64,000 bases of DNA from Ferrimonas marina (lineage in GTDB: Bacteria > Pseudomonadota > Gammaproteobacteria > Enterobacterales > Shewanellaceae), in contig NZ_FQXG01000002.1 in assembly GCF_900129905.1 (NCBI RefSeq), positions 310,001 to 374,000 of the forward strand, in the 5' to 3' direction. A program made the translations under genes and the position numbers. Position 1 is the stretch's first letter. Every line of letters begins with the position of its first letter. This document shows positions 17,576-27,153 of the stretch, piece by piece. The notes beneath the pieces were generated by a model that worked only from the letters and a program-made list of their open reading frames with translations, did not search any database and was not told where the DNA came from.

Positions 17576-18274
17576 ATGAGCAGTTTGCCCTTTGCCATCG
17601 AACCCATGTCCGAGTCAGCGCTGCTGCTGCGCTGGCCGGAGCAGATCGATCCCCTCACTGAGGCGCAGATCCGTCAGATCATGGCCCTGCTCGATACCCT
17701 GCCCTGGGTCCAGGACCTGATCCCCAGCTACCACTGCCTGGCTCTAATCCACACCGACGACGCACCGCCTCGCCTCGGTTATTGGCTGTCGGCTTTCCTG
17801 CGAAGCCAGGCCAGTGTGTGGCAGTTGAGTGAACTGCCCAAGGCGCGCACCCTGACGGTGCCGGTTTGCTATCAGTCTGAGCTGGCCCCGGACCTGGCCA
17901 GCGTCGCCCGCCACAGTGGCCTGAGTGAACAGGAGGTGGTAGCGCGCCACAGCCAGGGCCATTACCGGGTCTGTTTCCTCGGCTTTACCCCGGGCTTCGC
18001 CTACCTGGCGGGTCTCGACCCTCAGCTGGCCACGCCACGCAAACGCGAGCCGCGGCTGGCGATCCCCGCCGGAGCGGTGGCCATCGGCGGCGACCAAACC
18101 GGGATCTACCCCAGTGCCACCCCGGGAGGCTGGCGCATCATAGGTCAAACACCGCTGCCGCTGCTGGACCTGGCCCAGCAGCCGCCCAGTGTGCTGCAAC
18201 CCGGCGACCAGGTTCGTTTCGACCCCATCGACCAGGGCCAGTTCGAGCAACTCCAGCGGGAGGGCCAGGGATGA
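17576..18274 (+). CDS. pxpB: 5-oxoprolinase subunit PxpB (KipI family)
   Basis: A 232-residue KipI-type protein, part of the ATP-dependent PxpABC 5-oxoprolinase that opens 5-oxoproline to glutamate. FLGFTPGFAYLAGLDP (about 139-154), then TPRKREPRLAIPAGAVAIGG and GIYPSATPGGWRIIG form the conserved block. ATG 17576 (MSSLPFAIEPMSESALLLRW) was preferred over the earlier frame start. Overlaps pxpC by ATGA. The 255-base gap to gsk copy 2 holds the divergent promoters. Confidence 0.92.
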   Translation: MSSLPFAIEPMSESALLLRWPEQIDPLTEAQIRQIMALLDTLPWVQDLIPSYHCLALIHTDDAPPRLGYWLSAFLRSQASVWQLSELPKARTLTVPVCYQSELAPDLASVARHSGLSEQEVVARHSQGHYRVCFLGFTPGFAYLAGLDPQLATPRKREPRLAIPAGAVAIGGDQTGIYPSATPGGWRIIGQTPLPLLDLAQQPPSVLQPGDQVRFDPIDQGQFEQLQREGQG

Positions 18275-19245
18275 CCGTCAAGGTGATCAAACCCGGCCTG
18301 CTGACCACGGTGCAGGATCTCGGCCGTACCGGCGCCATGCGCTTTGGCTTTGCCCGCTCAGGTGCCATGGATCCCCTGGCCGCGGCTGCCGCTAACGCCC
18401 TGCTGGGCCAGGATATCGATTCCCCGTTGCTGGAATGCACCCTGATTGGGCCGGTGCTGGAGTTCGACTGCGACAGCATCATCGCCATCAGCGGCGCCCA
18501 GACCCACGCCACCCTGGACGGTGCGCCCATTGCCTTGGGCGCACCGGTATCGGTGGCGGCGGGACAGCGACTGGACCTGGGCCGCACCCACATCGGCGCC
18601 CGCAGCTACCTGGCGTTCAAGGGCGGACTGCAGCTGTCGCCCCTACTGGGCAGCTGCGCCACCCAACTCAATGTGGGCCTGGGAGGCCACCAGGGGCGGG
18701 CGCTGCGCAAAGAGGACAGCCTCTCGATCCGTCCCTGCCGCCTGGCGGAGGAATTTCGCCAATCCAGCTGGCTGGGACTGGCCAGTCCCGGGGTCAACAC
18801 CATCGCGGTGTTTGCCGGCCCCGTTAGCGCCGGCTTTAATGGCGAGGCGATGGAGGCCCTGTTGGCCCAACCCTGGCGGGTCAGCAGCGCCTCGGACCGC
18901 ATGGGTTACCGACTGCAGGGTGCCAAGGTCCCAAGCCCCAGCGGTAAGCGGCTGGGACTGACCGAGCCTGTGATCCCCGGCACCATCCAGCTGCCGGGCA
19001 ATGGCGAGCCCATCGTGCTGATGAGCGACAGCCAACCCACCGGCGGCTACCCCAAGCTGGCCCAGGTGGCGGCGGTGGATCTGCCACTGCTGGCCCAACT
19101 GGCACCGGGGGATTATTGCCAATTCATCACCTGCACACTGGAGCAGGCCAATCACATGCGCTGGCAACAGCAACGTCAACTCAACCGAATGCGGGCGGCT
19201 GCCCAACGACGCTGGCAGGAGATCTCATGGTCATACTCGACTTGA
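18271..19245 (+). CDS. pxpC: 5-oxoprolinase subunit PxpC (KipA family)
   Basis: A 324-residue biotin-dependent-carboxyltransferase-type domain protein. It opens KVIKPGLLTTVQDLGRTGAMRFGFARSGAMDPLA, typed here by VQDLGR and GAMD motifs, and has the family stretch SSASDRMGYRLQG and the late VLMSDSQPTGGYPKLAQV. Forms the catalytic complex with PxpB and PxpA. It starts inside the pxpB stop and overlaps pxpA by 19 bases. Confidence 0.92.
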   Translation: MTVKVIKPGLLTTVQDLGRTGAMRFGFARSGAMDPLAAAAANALLGQDIDSPLLECTLIGPVLEFDCDSIIAISGAQTHATLDGAPIALGAPVSVAAGQRLDLGRTHIGARSYLAFKGGLQLSPLLGSCATQLNVGLGGHQGRALRKEDSLSIRPCRLAEEFRQSSWLGLASPGVNTIAVFAGPVSAGFNGEAMEALLAQPWRVSSASDRMGYRLQGAKVPSPSGKRLGLTEPVIPGTIQLPGNGEPIVLMSDSQPTGGYPKLAQVAAVDLPLLAQLAPGDYCQFITCTLEQANHMRWQQQRQLNRMRAAAQRRWQEISWSYST

Positions 19246-19967
19246 ATTGCGATCTGGGGGAAGGCTGTGGCCAGGACGAGGCGCTGATGCCACTGATCAG
19301 CTCCGCCAACATCGCCTGTGGTGGCCATGCCGGCGACCATGCCAGCATGGTGGAGACGGTGGCGCTGGCGTTGCACCATGGCGTCGCCATCGGTGCGCAC
19401 CCAGGCTATCGGGACCCGGCCCACTTCGGCCGGCGGGAACTGAGAATGGACAGCCCGACCCTGAAGCGGGAGATCCAACAACAGATCGAGGCGCTGCGCG
19501 AGGTGGCTGAAGCGCAAGGAGCCCAACTGCACCATGTCAAAGCCCATGGCGCGCTGTACAACCAGTCAGCGCGAGAGCCGGAGTATGCCCAGGCCCTGAT
19601 AGAGGCGGTGCTGGCGGTGGAACCCAGGCTCAAGCTGTACGCCCTGGCGGGCAGCCCATTGGTGGCACACGCGCGTCAGGCGGACTTAGAGGTAGTGGAG
19701 GAGGTGTTTGCGGACCGGCGCTATCGGCCCGATGGTGCGCTGGTGCCCAGGGTCTGTGCTGATGCCCTGATTGAACAGGCGGACCAGGCCATCGCCCAGG
19801 TGCGGCAGATGGTGTTGCGACGTCAGGTGGTGGCCAGCGACGGCAGCCTGGTGCCGATCCAGGCCGATACCCTGTGTCTGCATGGCGATGGGGCCCAGGC
19901 GCTGCCCTTTGCCCAGAACATCCGGGAATGGATGCAGCATCAACGGGTCGAGCTTCGCGCCCCGTGA
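19227..19967 (+). CDS. pxpA: 5-oxoprolinase subunit PxpA (LamB/YcsF family)
   Basis: A 246-residue LamB/YcsF protein. LDLNCDLGEGCGQDEALMPLI at the start, NIACGGHAGD (about 28-37), GAHPGYRD, and VKAHGALYN are the metal-site motifs of this family. AGGAG lies five bases before ATG 19227; the frame could begin earlier but only inside pxpC. Order here is B-C-A, giving a complete PxpABC set in one operon. hemH converges from the other strand 16 bases away. Confidence 0.93.
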   Translation: MVILDLNCDLGEGCGQDEALMPLISSANIACGGHAGDHASMVETVALALHHGVAIGAHPGYRDPAHFGRRELRMDSPTLKREIQQQIEALREVAEAQGAQLHHVKAHGALYNQSAREPEYAQALIEAVLAVEPRLKLYALAGSPLVAHARQADLEVVEEVFADRRYRPDGALVPRVCADALIEQADQAIAQVRQMVLRRQVVASDGSLVPIQADTLCLHGDGAQALPFAQNIREWMQHQRVELRAP

Positions 19968-19983
19968 TGCTGCTTTTCAGCCG

Positions 19984-21015
19984 TTACGCGGCGCCCTGCT
20001 CCGCCTTGTCGGCAACTTGCTGACCCCAATTGCCGGCGTGGTGTTCCACCAGATCCGCCATCATGGCGATGTGATCCGGACGGTCATTGAGGCAGGGCAC
20101 AAAGCGGTACTCCTCGCCCCCGGCTTCCAGGAACTCGGACTTGCCCTCGATGGCCAGTTCTTCCAGGGTCTCCAGGCAATCCACCGAGAACGCCGGCGAT
20201 ATCACATCTACTGACTTCACCCCCTGGCCCGGCAGCGCCTCCAGGGTCTCATCGAAGTAAGGCTGCAGCCAGGGCTCTTTGCCAAAGCGAGACTGGAAGC
20301 ACACCAGGTACTCGTCCGGCGCCAGACCCAGCTCGTCAGCCAGCCCTTTGGCGGTGGCCTCGCAGTGATCGCGATAGAGATCCCCCTCATCAACGTAGCG
20401 CTGCGGCACGCCGTGGAAGGAGATCAGCAGCTTCTGGCTGCGCCCCTGTTCCGCCCAGCTCTCGCGCACCGTCGCCGCCAGCGCTTTGATGTAGCTGGCG
20501 TCGTTATGGTAATCGCGGATCAGGCGATACTCCGGCATGGAGCGCTTCTGTTTCAGGGTCGCCGCCAGGGCATCCACCACGGCACCGGTGGTGGAGCAGG
20601 AGTACTGGGGAAACAGTGGCAGTACCACCACCTTATCGACGCCAGCGGCCTCGAGCTTCTCCAGCCCTTCGCTCATGCCCGGCTTGCAGTAGGTCATGCC
20701 CAGCTCCACCGGGATGCGCTCACCCAGGCGCTGTTCCAGCAGCTCGGCCAGAGCCTTCTGCTGTTTCAGGCTGTAGTACTTCAGCGGTGATCCCTCTTCC
20801 CGCCAGATAGACTGGTAGGCCTTGGCCACACGCTTAGGGCGGGTGTTGAGGATGATGCCATGGAGGATCGGCATCCACTGCCAGCGGGGCAGATCGACCA
20901 CCCGCTCGTCGGCGAGAAACTGGCTGAGAAAACACTTAACGCAGTGCGGGGTTGGCTTGCAGGGGGTGCCGAGGTTAACCAGGAGCACGCCGTAACGGGG
21001 CTGAGTCATATCCAT
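19984..21015 (-). CDS. hemH: Ferrochelatase
   Basis: A 343-residue ferrochelatase, which inserts Fe2+ into protoporphyrin IX, the last step of haem synthesis. Visible motifs: GVLLVNLGTP (9-18), LPLFPQYSCSTTGAV (about 137) and LLISFHGVPQRYV, where the His is the metal-site residue. An unusual feature is three cysteines near the N-terminus (C19, C25, C28) in a region usually lacking them. Start at ATG 21015; ATG 21009 is equally possible. Lies apart from other haem genes. Confidence 0.93.
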   Translation of the reverse strand: MDMTQPRYGVLLVNLGTPCKPTPHCVKCFLSQFLADERVVDLPRWQWMPILHGIILNTRPKRVAKAYQSIWREEGSPLKYYSLKQQKALAELLEQRLGERIPVELGMTYCKPGMSEGLEKLEAAGVDKVVVLPLFPQYSCSTTGAVVDALAATLKQKRSMPEYRLIRDYHNDASYIKALAATVRESWAEQGRSQKLLISFHGVPQRYVDEGDLYRDHCEATAKGLADELGLAPDEYLVCFQSRFGKEPWLQPYFDETLEALPGQGVKSVDVISPAFSVDCLETLEELAIEGKSEFLEAGGEEYRFVPCLNDRPDHIAMMADLVEHHAGNWGQQVADKAEQGAA

Positions 21016-21167
21016 TAACTGTCTGTTGGAAATTGGTAATTACGCCGCAAGGTTAGCACCGGATCAAGGCCGGGGATAGGACCAAGATCACGGTGAGGCT
21101 ACCCATGACGTCGGTTCGCGTCGTAGAATGGCGCGCCCCGACTATCGGGGCAGTAACCATCAATGAA

Positions 21168-21234
21168 TTTCGTATAACCCTGCGGATAGGGCGCGGGGGT
21201 CTCTACCAGGTTCCGCAAAATCCTGATTACGAAA
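21168..21234 (+). promoter_or_regulatory. Adenine-type purine riboswitch aptamer
   Basis: P1 TTTCGT/ACGAAA (21168-21173 with 21229-21234); P2 CCCTGCG/CGCGGGG closing loop GATAGGG; P3 CAGG/CCTG closing a loop with CCGCAAA. GG of loop 2 can kiss CC of loop 3. Junctions read ATAAC, GTCTCTACC and ATTA, so the core U22, U47, U51 and U74 are present. U74 rather than C74 predicts adenine over guanine. Downstream, GACCGGCC (21238-21245) can pair with GGCCGGGTC (21261-21269), competing with a CCGGGT/ACCCGG hairpin (21263-21276) plus ATTTT just before the RBS. Confidence 0.9.
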
Positions 21235-21291
21235 ACAGACCGGCCGCATACCAAGCGTGGGGCCGGGTCCACCCGGATTTTGAGGAATACC

Positions 21292-21837
21292 ATGAGACAA
21301 GGTAAGAGCATCAACACCCTAACCGCAGGCCGGTTCTGGCCGCTGGATCCCCGCCAAGAGGAGATCCAGGCCCAGGACATTGCCCACAGCCTGTCGATGC
21401 TGTGTCGCGCCAACGGCCACTACCGGCACTTCTTCAGTGTGGCGCAGCACTCGCTCTATTGTGCCGATGAGGCCCGCGCCCGGGGCCTGTCCAGGAGGGT
21501 ACAGCTGGCCTGCCTGCTGCACGATGCCTCAGAGGCCTACACCGGAGACCTGACTCGCCCAATCAAGGCCTCGATGCCGGCCTTCGAGCAGATGGAGGCA
21601 CCGCTGCAGCAATGCATCTACGCCACCTACGGCCTGGCCGACCTGACGGCCGAGGAGCTTGCCCAGGTTGGGGCGATCGATGATGCCATGCTGGGCTACG
21701 AGATGGCCCAGCTGCTGAACCATCACGAGCTGATCACCGAACCGCTGCAACAGGACTACGACCTCTCCTTCCGGATGATGGACCAGGTCCGAGACGCCTT
21801 CCTGGCCCGACTGCAGCAGCTGCTGCCAAGCCCATAA
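21292..21837 (+). CDS. HD-domain phosphohydrolase, riboswitch-controlled
   Basis: A 181-residue HD hydrolase of the YfbR/YedJ-like group. H45 region HFFSVAQHSLYCAD, then LLHDASEAYTGDLTRPIK (HD with metal-binding residues) and a later IDDAMLGYEMAQLL. Such proteins often cleave nucleotides, for example deoxynucleoside monophosphates; the substrate here is unproven. ATG 21292 has GAGGA six bases upstream. An adenine riboswitch 58 bases upstream points to adenine or purine nucleotide metabolism. A strong hairpin follows. Confidence 0.85.
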   Translation: MRQGKSINTLTAGRFWPLDPRQEEIQAQDIAHSLSMLCRANGHYRHFFSVAQHSLYCADEARARGLSRRVQLACLLHDASEAYTGDLTRPIKASMPAFEQMEAPLQQCIYATYGLADLTAEELAQVGAIDDAMLGYEMAQLLNHHELITEPLQQDYDLSFRMMDQVRDAFLARLQQLLPSP

Positions 21838-21843
21838 ACAGCA

Positions 21844-21870
21844 AGCCCCAACCGGATACCGGTTGGGGCT
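21844..21870 (+). terminator. Hairpin after the HD hydrolase gene
   Basis: AGCCCCAACCGG (21844-21855), ATA, CCGGTTGGGGCT (21859-21870): a perfect 12-bp stem, but followed by TCGC rather than a long T run, so termination may be partial. Confidence 0.7.
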
Positions 21871-21987
21871 TCGCATAGGTCGATTGGGCCATCCCTTCGC
21901 GTGAGCGTTCGGCGCAGAGCTTAACCCTCGGTTAGCGCCAGTCAGTTAGCGGCAATCAGCAGCAACTAGCCCATCCGACGGCAATGC

Positions 21988-22812
21988 CTACTTGGGCAGG
22001 TACAGGGCATCAAACGGCTGCCCTTCGGGGTTTTGCCCATGGTACATGGTCCGAAGCACCCGTTCGGCGTTGGCGTCAAACGCCGGGCCAACACCAAAGC
22101 CCGGGAAGTGATTGAGCATCCCCAGGGCATGCCCCAGCTCGTGCAGGGTGACATCGTCGCTGGCGATAACGGTGCAGCCCTCGCCCGCTTTCTGCTCGTC
22201 GCCATCGATGTTGATCCAGGTAAAGATCCCCGGCTCGTTACGCACCAGCCCCTGGTTGCGATTGGCCAGGTAGCTGGTCACGCTGATGGAGTTGGGGTAG
22301 CGGGAGACGGTGCCCGAGGAACAGTCTGGCGGCGTGGTACCCTGGCTCCAGATAAAGCCCCAGTCGCTGGGCAGGCCGGAGTAATCGATCTCAAACACGT
22401 TACCGATCTCCAGCTCGATCACCCCGTGGCGCTCAAACATGGGATAGCCGACGATCGCTTCGGCCCGGTCCATGGCACGGACGAATCTCGGGTCCACCTC
22501 TTTATGCATGTAGACCGGGATCAGATGACCTTCAGGAAAGCGGGTCAGGCCCGGCGATTGTGGGGCGGGCGAATGGTCCTCGAAGCAGTAGGCGCCGTAA
22601 CACACCTGGTTCTCATCCAGATGGCCCCAAGCCACACCCCTGTTGGTGCTGCAGATCTTGTCAGCCTGATCAATGCTGACGTTGCTGCAACGAATGGTCG
22701 CCACCAGCTGCTCATCCGGCAAAGGCTCGGTCGGCTTGTCCGAGTCGTCGTCACTGCTACCGCAACCCATCAATACGGCGCTACCTAGCAGCGCAACTGA
22801 AAAAGCTCTCAT
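21988..22812 (-). CDS. Putative zinc metalloprotease lipoprotein
   Basis: A 274-residue predicted lipoprotein: signal peptide ending LMGC (Cys 17), then an acidic Ser/Asp linker. The zinc motif is HELGHALGMLNH at about 226-237, which resembles the metzincin HEXXHXXGXXH but with one extra residue before the third His. Several Cys pairs could form disulfides. Not assigned to a named family. It stands alone, with a long upstream gap holding repeat copy C. Substrate unknown. Confidence 0.7.
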   Translation of the reverse strand: MRAFSVALLGSAVLMGCGSSDDDSDKPTEPLPDEQLVATIRCSNVSIDQADKICSTNRGVAWGHLDENQVCYGAYCFEDHSPAPQSPGLTRFPEGHLIPVYMHKEVDPRFVRAMDRAEAIVGYPMFERHGVIELEIGNVFEIDYSGLPSDWGFIWSQGTTPPDCSSGTVSRYPNSISVTSYLANRNQGLVRNEPGIFTWINIDGDEQKAGEGCTVIASDDVTLHELGHALGMLNHFPGFGVGPAFDANAERVLRTMYHGQNPEGQPFDALYLPK

Positions 22813-23034
22813 TGATATCCGTCTCTAACATCCATTTAGGGCCGGCAATGGTAGCAGTCAGACTTCGCCCAGCGGGGCTGCAGGCGCTGATGACTTAGCC
22901 TGCGGCAGCGACTGTGTCGCCAACCCAGGTTCGCTCAGTCCCCAAAGCGACAGGCACAAGAAGGAGCTCTGTCCTGGTTAGGCTTTGCACTCACCTTACT
23001 CATTAAGTGCAACAGAACTGTGTGCCCCGCCAGT

Positions 23035-23323
23035 ACTTCGCCGACTTGGAGTCGCCCGAACGAAGTGGCAAAAGACCAGGCTGAAGGCCAGGGTGAAAAC
23101 CGAAGGTTTGAACGCGAAGTCAGGGATGACGTAGCCGGACTTTGACGTGAAGCAGGGACTGCGCAATGGCAAAGGCCTAAATGGCTCGCGGAGACAGGGA
23201 CGTCGACTCGAGCCAGAGCCGCAGTCTTTGGTCACGATAGAGAGGGTTAGCGACGACCGGAGGCAAACGGGGGTTCAAGCGGGGCGCGCAGCCGGGGCGG
23301 AACGCCCCTTTGGTTGCTGCCGG
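23035..23323 (+). repeat. Interspersed intergenic repeat, copy C (diverged)
   Basis: Shares with copies A and B a block CGGAGACAGGGACGTCGACT and the hairpin block CGGGGGTTC...GGGGCGGAACGCCCCTTTGG, with an unrelated middle. Same orientation, about 90 bases from the adk terminator. The rest of the 650-base gap (22813-23461) shows no gene. Confidence 0.65.
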
Positions 23324-23407
23324 CAACCCGGCCCCCGGCAAAGCATTTGCCATAGAAACTACGCTGACGCAGCCAAGCTGAAGCCAACGACAATAGAAAA
23401 AATCATA

Positions 23408-23440
23408 AAAAAGCCCCGCCAGGCTTACCCGGCGGGGCTT
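23408..23440 (-). terminator. Rho-independent terminator of adk
   Basis: AAGCCCCGCC (23411-23420) pairs with GGCGGGGCTT (23431-23440); the minus strand ends in TTTTTT. Confidence 0.9.
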
Positions 23441-23461
23441 TCTCAATCACGCTGTCGGGAA

Positions 23462-24157
<696 letters not shown>

Positions 24158-24235
24158 CTAACGGGCATGTGAAGGGCATTGCCATTGGTCTTTGGTGGAA
24201 TTCACAGCATTTGCGACATTTTTTCCGCAACGGGA

Positions 24236-25108
24236 TCAATACAGCAGTCCGTAGAACTGGCGACGGTACTTCGCGGCCACCGGATCGGCACCGCCCAACG
24301 CCTTCACGATGTCCAAAAAGGTCTTACGTGCCTCACCGTCGGCGGCGTCCATCTGGCGACGCAATATCGCCAGCAGCGACTCCAACGCTTCCTCGTTGCG
24401 ACCGGCCTGGTGCAGCTGTACCGCCAGCTCGACCACCAGCTCGGCGTTGTCCGGCTGCTCGGCCAGTTGCGCCTGCAGGGTACGGATCGCCGGGGTATCG
24501 GCGGACTCCTTGAGCAGCTCCAGCTGAGATACCAGGCTCTGGTAGCGGCTGTCCTGATCCGCCAGGCCCACCTGGGCCAGAACGGCCTCGGCCTCTTCGG
24601 CACGCTTAAGCCCCAGCAGACACTGGGCCAACGCCAGCTGAGTCTCACCGTTGCTCTGCTCTGCCAGCGCCTCCCGCAGCAGCGGCAAGGCGGCGTCGAA
24701 GTCGCCCTGCTCCAGCAGCGGCTGGGCTTCGCCCAGTTTCAGTTGCCAGGCCTGGGGCAGGTGCTTCTCCAGGATCTGGGCGATCATTTCCGGCGGCTGC
24801 GGGCCGGCGAAGCCGTCCACCGGCTGGCCCTGGGACAACACCATCACGGTGGGCAGTGCCTGGATACGGAAGTACTGGGCCAGCTCCATCTCGCTGTCGC
24901 AGTTAACGTTGGCCAGAACAAACTGGCCAGCCCGGCGGGTGGCCTGATCGGTCAGGGCGGCGGTGACGCCCTGGCACTCGGGCACCTGGCTGGAGTAGAA
25001 GTTGAGCACCACCGGAACCTGCATGGAGGCTTCCACCACCTGCTGTACGTTCTGGGCGTTCACTTCGAGGATGGTTTGCGGTGTCGCTTGCATAGGGGAT
25101 TGCTGCAT
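24236..25108 (-). CDS. cnoX: Co-chaperone CnoX (YbbN), thioredoxin-fold with TPR
   Basis: A 290-residue protein: a thioredoxin fold (about 10-112) followed by TPR-like helices (about 118-285). The thioredoxin active site is SQVPEC, lacking the CXXC pair, as in YbbN. CnoX is a holdase that protects substrates from aggregation and over-oxidation and passes them to GroEL. Its position just downstream of htpG fits a protein-quality-control role. ATG 25108 used; ATG 25093 is possible. Confidence 0.88.
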   Translation of the reverse strand: MQQSPMQATPQTILEVNAQNVQQVVEASMQVPVVLNFYSSQVPECQGVTAALTDQATRRAGQFVLANVNCDSEMELAQYFRIQALPTVMVLSQGQPVDGFAGPQPPEMIAQILEKHLPQAWQLKLGEAQPLLEQGDFDAALPLLREALAEQSNGETQLALAQCLLGLKRAEEAEAVLAQVGLADQDSRYQSLVSQLELLKESADTPAIRTLQAQLAEQPDNAELVVELAVQLHQAGRNEEALESLLAILRRQMDAADGEARKTFLDIVKALGGADPVAAKYRRQFYGLLY

Positions 25109-25163
25109 AGGGAACTCGTGATAAAAGTCAGCCCCACGATAGCACGCGGGGCTGCAAAGGCCA

Positions 25164-27074
25164 TTACTTGCTCAGTTCCAGCCACAGGCTGTTAAGCTGG
25201 GCAACAAACTCGGACGGGTCGTTCAGGCTGCCGCGCTCGGCCAGGGTCGCCTGGGACAGCAACAGACCGGCCCACTGGGCGAAGCGCTGGTTGTCCTGCT
25301 CCTGTTCCAGTTTAGCGACCAGCGGGTGATTCAGGTTAAGCTCGAAGATCGGCTTCACTTCCGGCACTTCCTGGCCGGCGGCCTGCATCAGCTTGATCAT
25401 CTGGCTGGACATGTCCTGCTCGTCGGTAACGATACAGGCCGGAGAGTCGGTCAGACGCTGGGACACCTTCACCTCCTTGATCTTGTCCCCCAGCACCTCT
25501 TGTACGCGCTCCAGCAGCGGCTTGTGCTCCTCAGCCTGCTTCTCCTGCTCCGCCATCTCCTCGTCGGACAGGTCATCCAGGCCCAGATCGCCACGGGTCA
25601 CGGAGACCAGGGACTTGCCGTCGAACTCGGTCAGGTGGTTCATCAGCCACTCATCGATGCGCTCAGACAGCAGCAGCACCTCGATGCCCTTCTTCTTGAG
25701 CAGCTCCAGGTGCGGGCTGTTCTTGGCCGCCGCGTAGCTGTCCGCCACGATGTAGTAGATCTTGTCCTGGCCCTCTTTCATCCGCTCGATGTAGGCGGCC
25801 AGGGAGACGTTCTCCACGTTGCTGTCGTTGTGGGTAGAGGCGAAGCGCAACAGCTTGGCGATCGCTTCCTTGTTGGCGAAGTCCTCCGCCGGGCCCTCTT
25901 TGAGCACGTTGCCAAACTGGCTCCAAAACTGCTGGTACTTCTCTTCGTTGTTGCGGCCCATCTTGTCGAGCATGCCCAGCACCCGCTTGGTCAGGGCGGT
26001 GCGCAGCGACTGGGTCACCTTGCTGTCCTGCAGGATCTCACGGGAGACGTTGAGCGGCAGATCGTTGGAGTCCACCAGGCCCTTCACAAAGCGCAGGTAC
26101 TGGGGCAGGAACTGCTCCGCCTCGTCCATGATGAACACCCGCTGCACGTACAGCTTCAGGCCGTGCTTGTTGTCGCGGTTCCACATGTCGAACGGCGCCT
26201 TGGCCGGGATGTAGAGCAGACTGGTGTACTCCTGCTTGCCCTCCACCTTGTTGTGGCTCCACAACAGCGGATCTTCCCAGTCGTGGGCGACGTGCTTGTA
26301 GAACTCCTTGTACTCCTCCTCGGAGATCTCCGACTTGGACAGGGTCCACAGCGCGGTGGCCTTGTTGGCGGCCTGCCACTGACCTTCGGTGGCCGGGATG
26401 GTCTCGCCATCCTGCTCACGCTCCGGCTCGCCCTCTTGCCACATCTCCACCGGGATGGAGATGTGATCGGAGTACTTGGACACGATCTGCTTAAGGCGCC
26501 ACTCGTCGAGGAACTCCTTTTCGTCGTCGCGCAGGTGCAGGATGATCTCGGTACCGCGGCCAGCCTTATCGATGTTGGCGACGGTGTAATCCCCCTCACC
26601 GGCAGACTCCCACTGCACCCCGGCATCGGCGCCCTGGCCAGCGGCCCGGGAGCGTACGGTGACCTTGTCGGCCACGATGAAGGCGGAGTAGAAACCCACA
26701 CCGAACTGGCCAATCAGCTGGCTGTCCTTGGCGGCATCGCCGGACAGGTTGGCAAAGAATTCGGCGGTGCCGGATTTGGCGATGGTGCCCAGGTGTTCAA
26801 TCACCTCATCCCGGGTCATGCCGATGCCGTTATCGGCGATGGTGAGGGTGCCCGCGTCCTTATCGAAGGAGAGGCGCACGCGCAGCTCGCCGTCACCCTC
26901 GTACAGGTCGGCGTCAGAGAGCGCTTTGTAGCGCAGCTTATCGGCGGCGTCAGCGGCGTTGGACACCAGTTCACGCAGGAAGATCTCTTTGTTGGAGTAC
27001 AGAGAGTGGGTGACCAGTTTCAGTAACTGGGCAACTTCGGTCTGGAAGCCATGAGTCTCTTGCTGGGTGGACAT
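25164..27074 (-). CDS. htpG: Molecular chaperone HtpG (Hsp90)
   Basis: A 636-residue bacterial Hsp90. GHKL ATP-binding motifs: [14 protein letters not shown] (about 30), [22 protein letters not shown] (about 80) and [11 protein letters not shown]. The middle and C-terminal dimerisation domains are full length. AGGAG lies 6 bases before ATG 27074 ([10 protein letters not shown]). Upstream is a very good sigma-32 promoter, so the gene should be heat induced. Upstream gene on the same strand is the HTH-less sensor. Confidence 0.97.
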   Translation of the reverse strand: MSTQQETHGFQTEVAQLLKLVTHSLYSNKEIFLRELVSNAADAADKLRYKALSDADLYEGDGELRVRLSFDKDAGTLTIADNGIGMTRDEVIEHLGTIAKSGTAEFFANLSGDAAKDSQLIGQFGVGFYSAFIVADKVTVRSRAAGQGADAGVQWESAGEGDYTVANIDKAGRGTEIILHLRDDEKEFLDEWRLKQIVSKYSDHISIPVEMWQEGEPEREQDGETIPATEGQWQAANKATALWTLSKSEISEEEYKEFYKHVAHDWEDPLLWSHNKVEGKQEYTSLLYIPAKAPFDMWNRDNKHGLKLYVQRVFIMDEAEQFLPQYLRFVKGLVDSNDLPLNVSREILQDSKVTQSLRTALTKRVLGMLDKMGRNNEEKYQQFWSQFGNVLKEGPAEDFANKEAIAKLLRFASTHNDSNVENVSLAAYIERMKEGQDKIYYIVADSYAAAKNSPHLELLKKKGIEVLLLSERIDEWLMNHLTEFDGKSLVSVTRGDLGLDDLSDEEMAEQEKQAEEHKPLLERVQEVLGDKIKEVKVSQRLTDSPACIVTDEQDMSSQMIKLMQAAGQEVPEVKPIFELNLNHPLVAKLEQEQDNQRFAQWAGLLLSQATLAERGSLNDPSEFVAQLNSLWLELSK

Positions 27075-27097
27075 GCTTGTCTCCTGAAAACACATAC

Positions 27098-27129
27098 AAA
27101 AAAAATCGTCCCCAGTTAGATGGGGACGA
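27098..27129 (-). terminator. Terminator of the upstream sensor gene, overlapping the htpG promoter
   Basis: Minus strand TCGTCCCC (27129-27122), an 8-base loop, GGGGACGA (27113-27106), then eight Ts (27105-27098). The 5' arm contains the CCCC of the htpG -10 element. Confidence 0.9.
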
Positions 27130-27145
27130 CAATCGGGTTTTCAAC
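27118..27145 (-). promoter_or_regulatory. Sigma-32 heat-shock promoter of htpG
   Basis: Minus strand GTTGAAA (27145-27139), exactly 13 bases, then CCCCATCT (27125-27118). The consensus is CTTGAAA-N13-CCCCATNT, so only one base differs. Expected transcript start is near 27111. Confidence 0.93.
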
Positions 27146-27153
27146 CGCTTTTT

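Noticed and set aside
21093-21305. 70-codon plus-strand ORF before the HD hydrolase
   Set aside because: It overlaps the adenine aptamer, which explains the conservation of this sequence better, and it runs past the hydrolase start.
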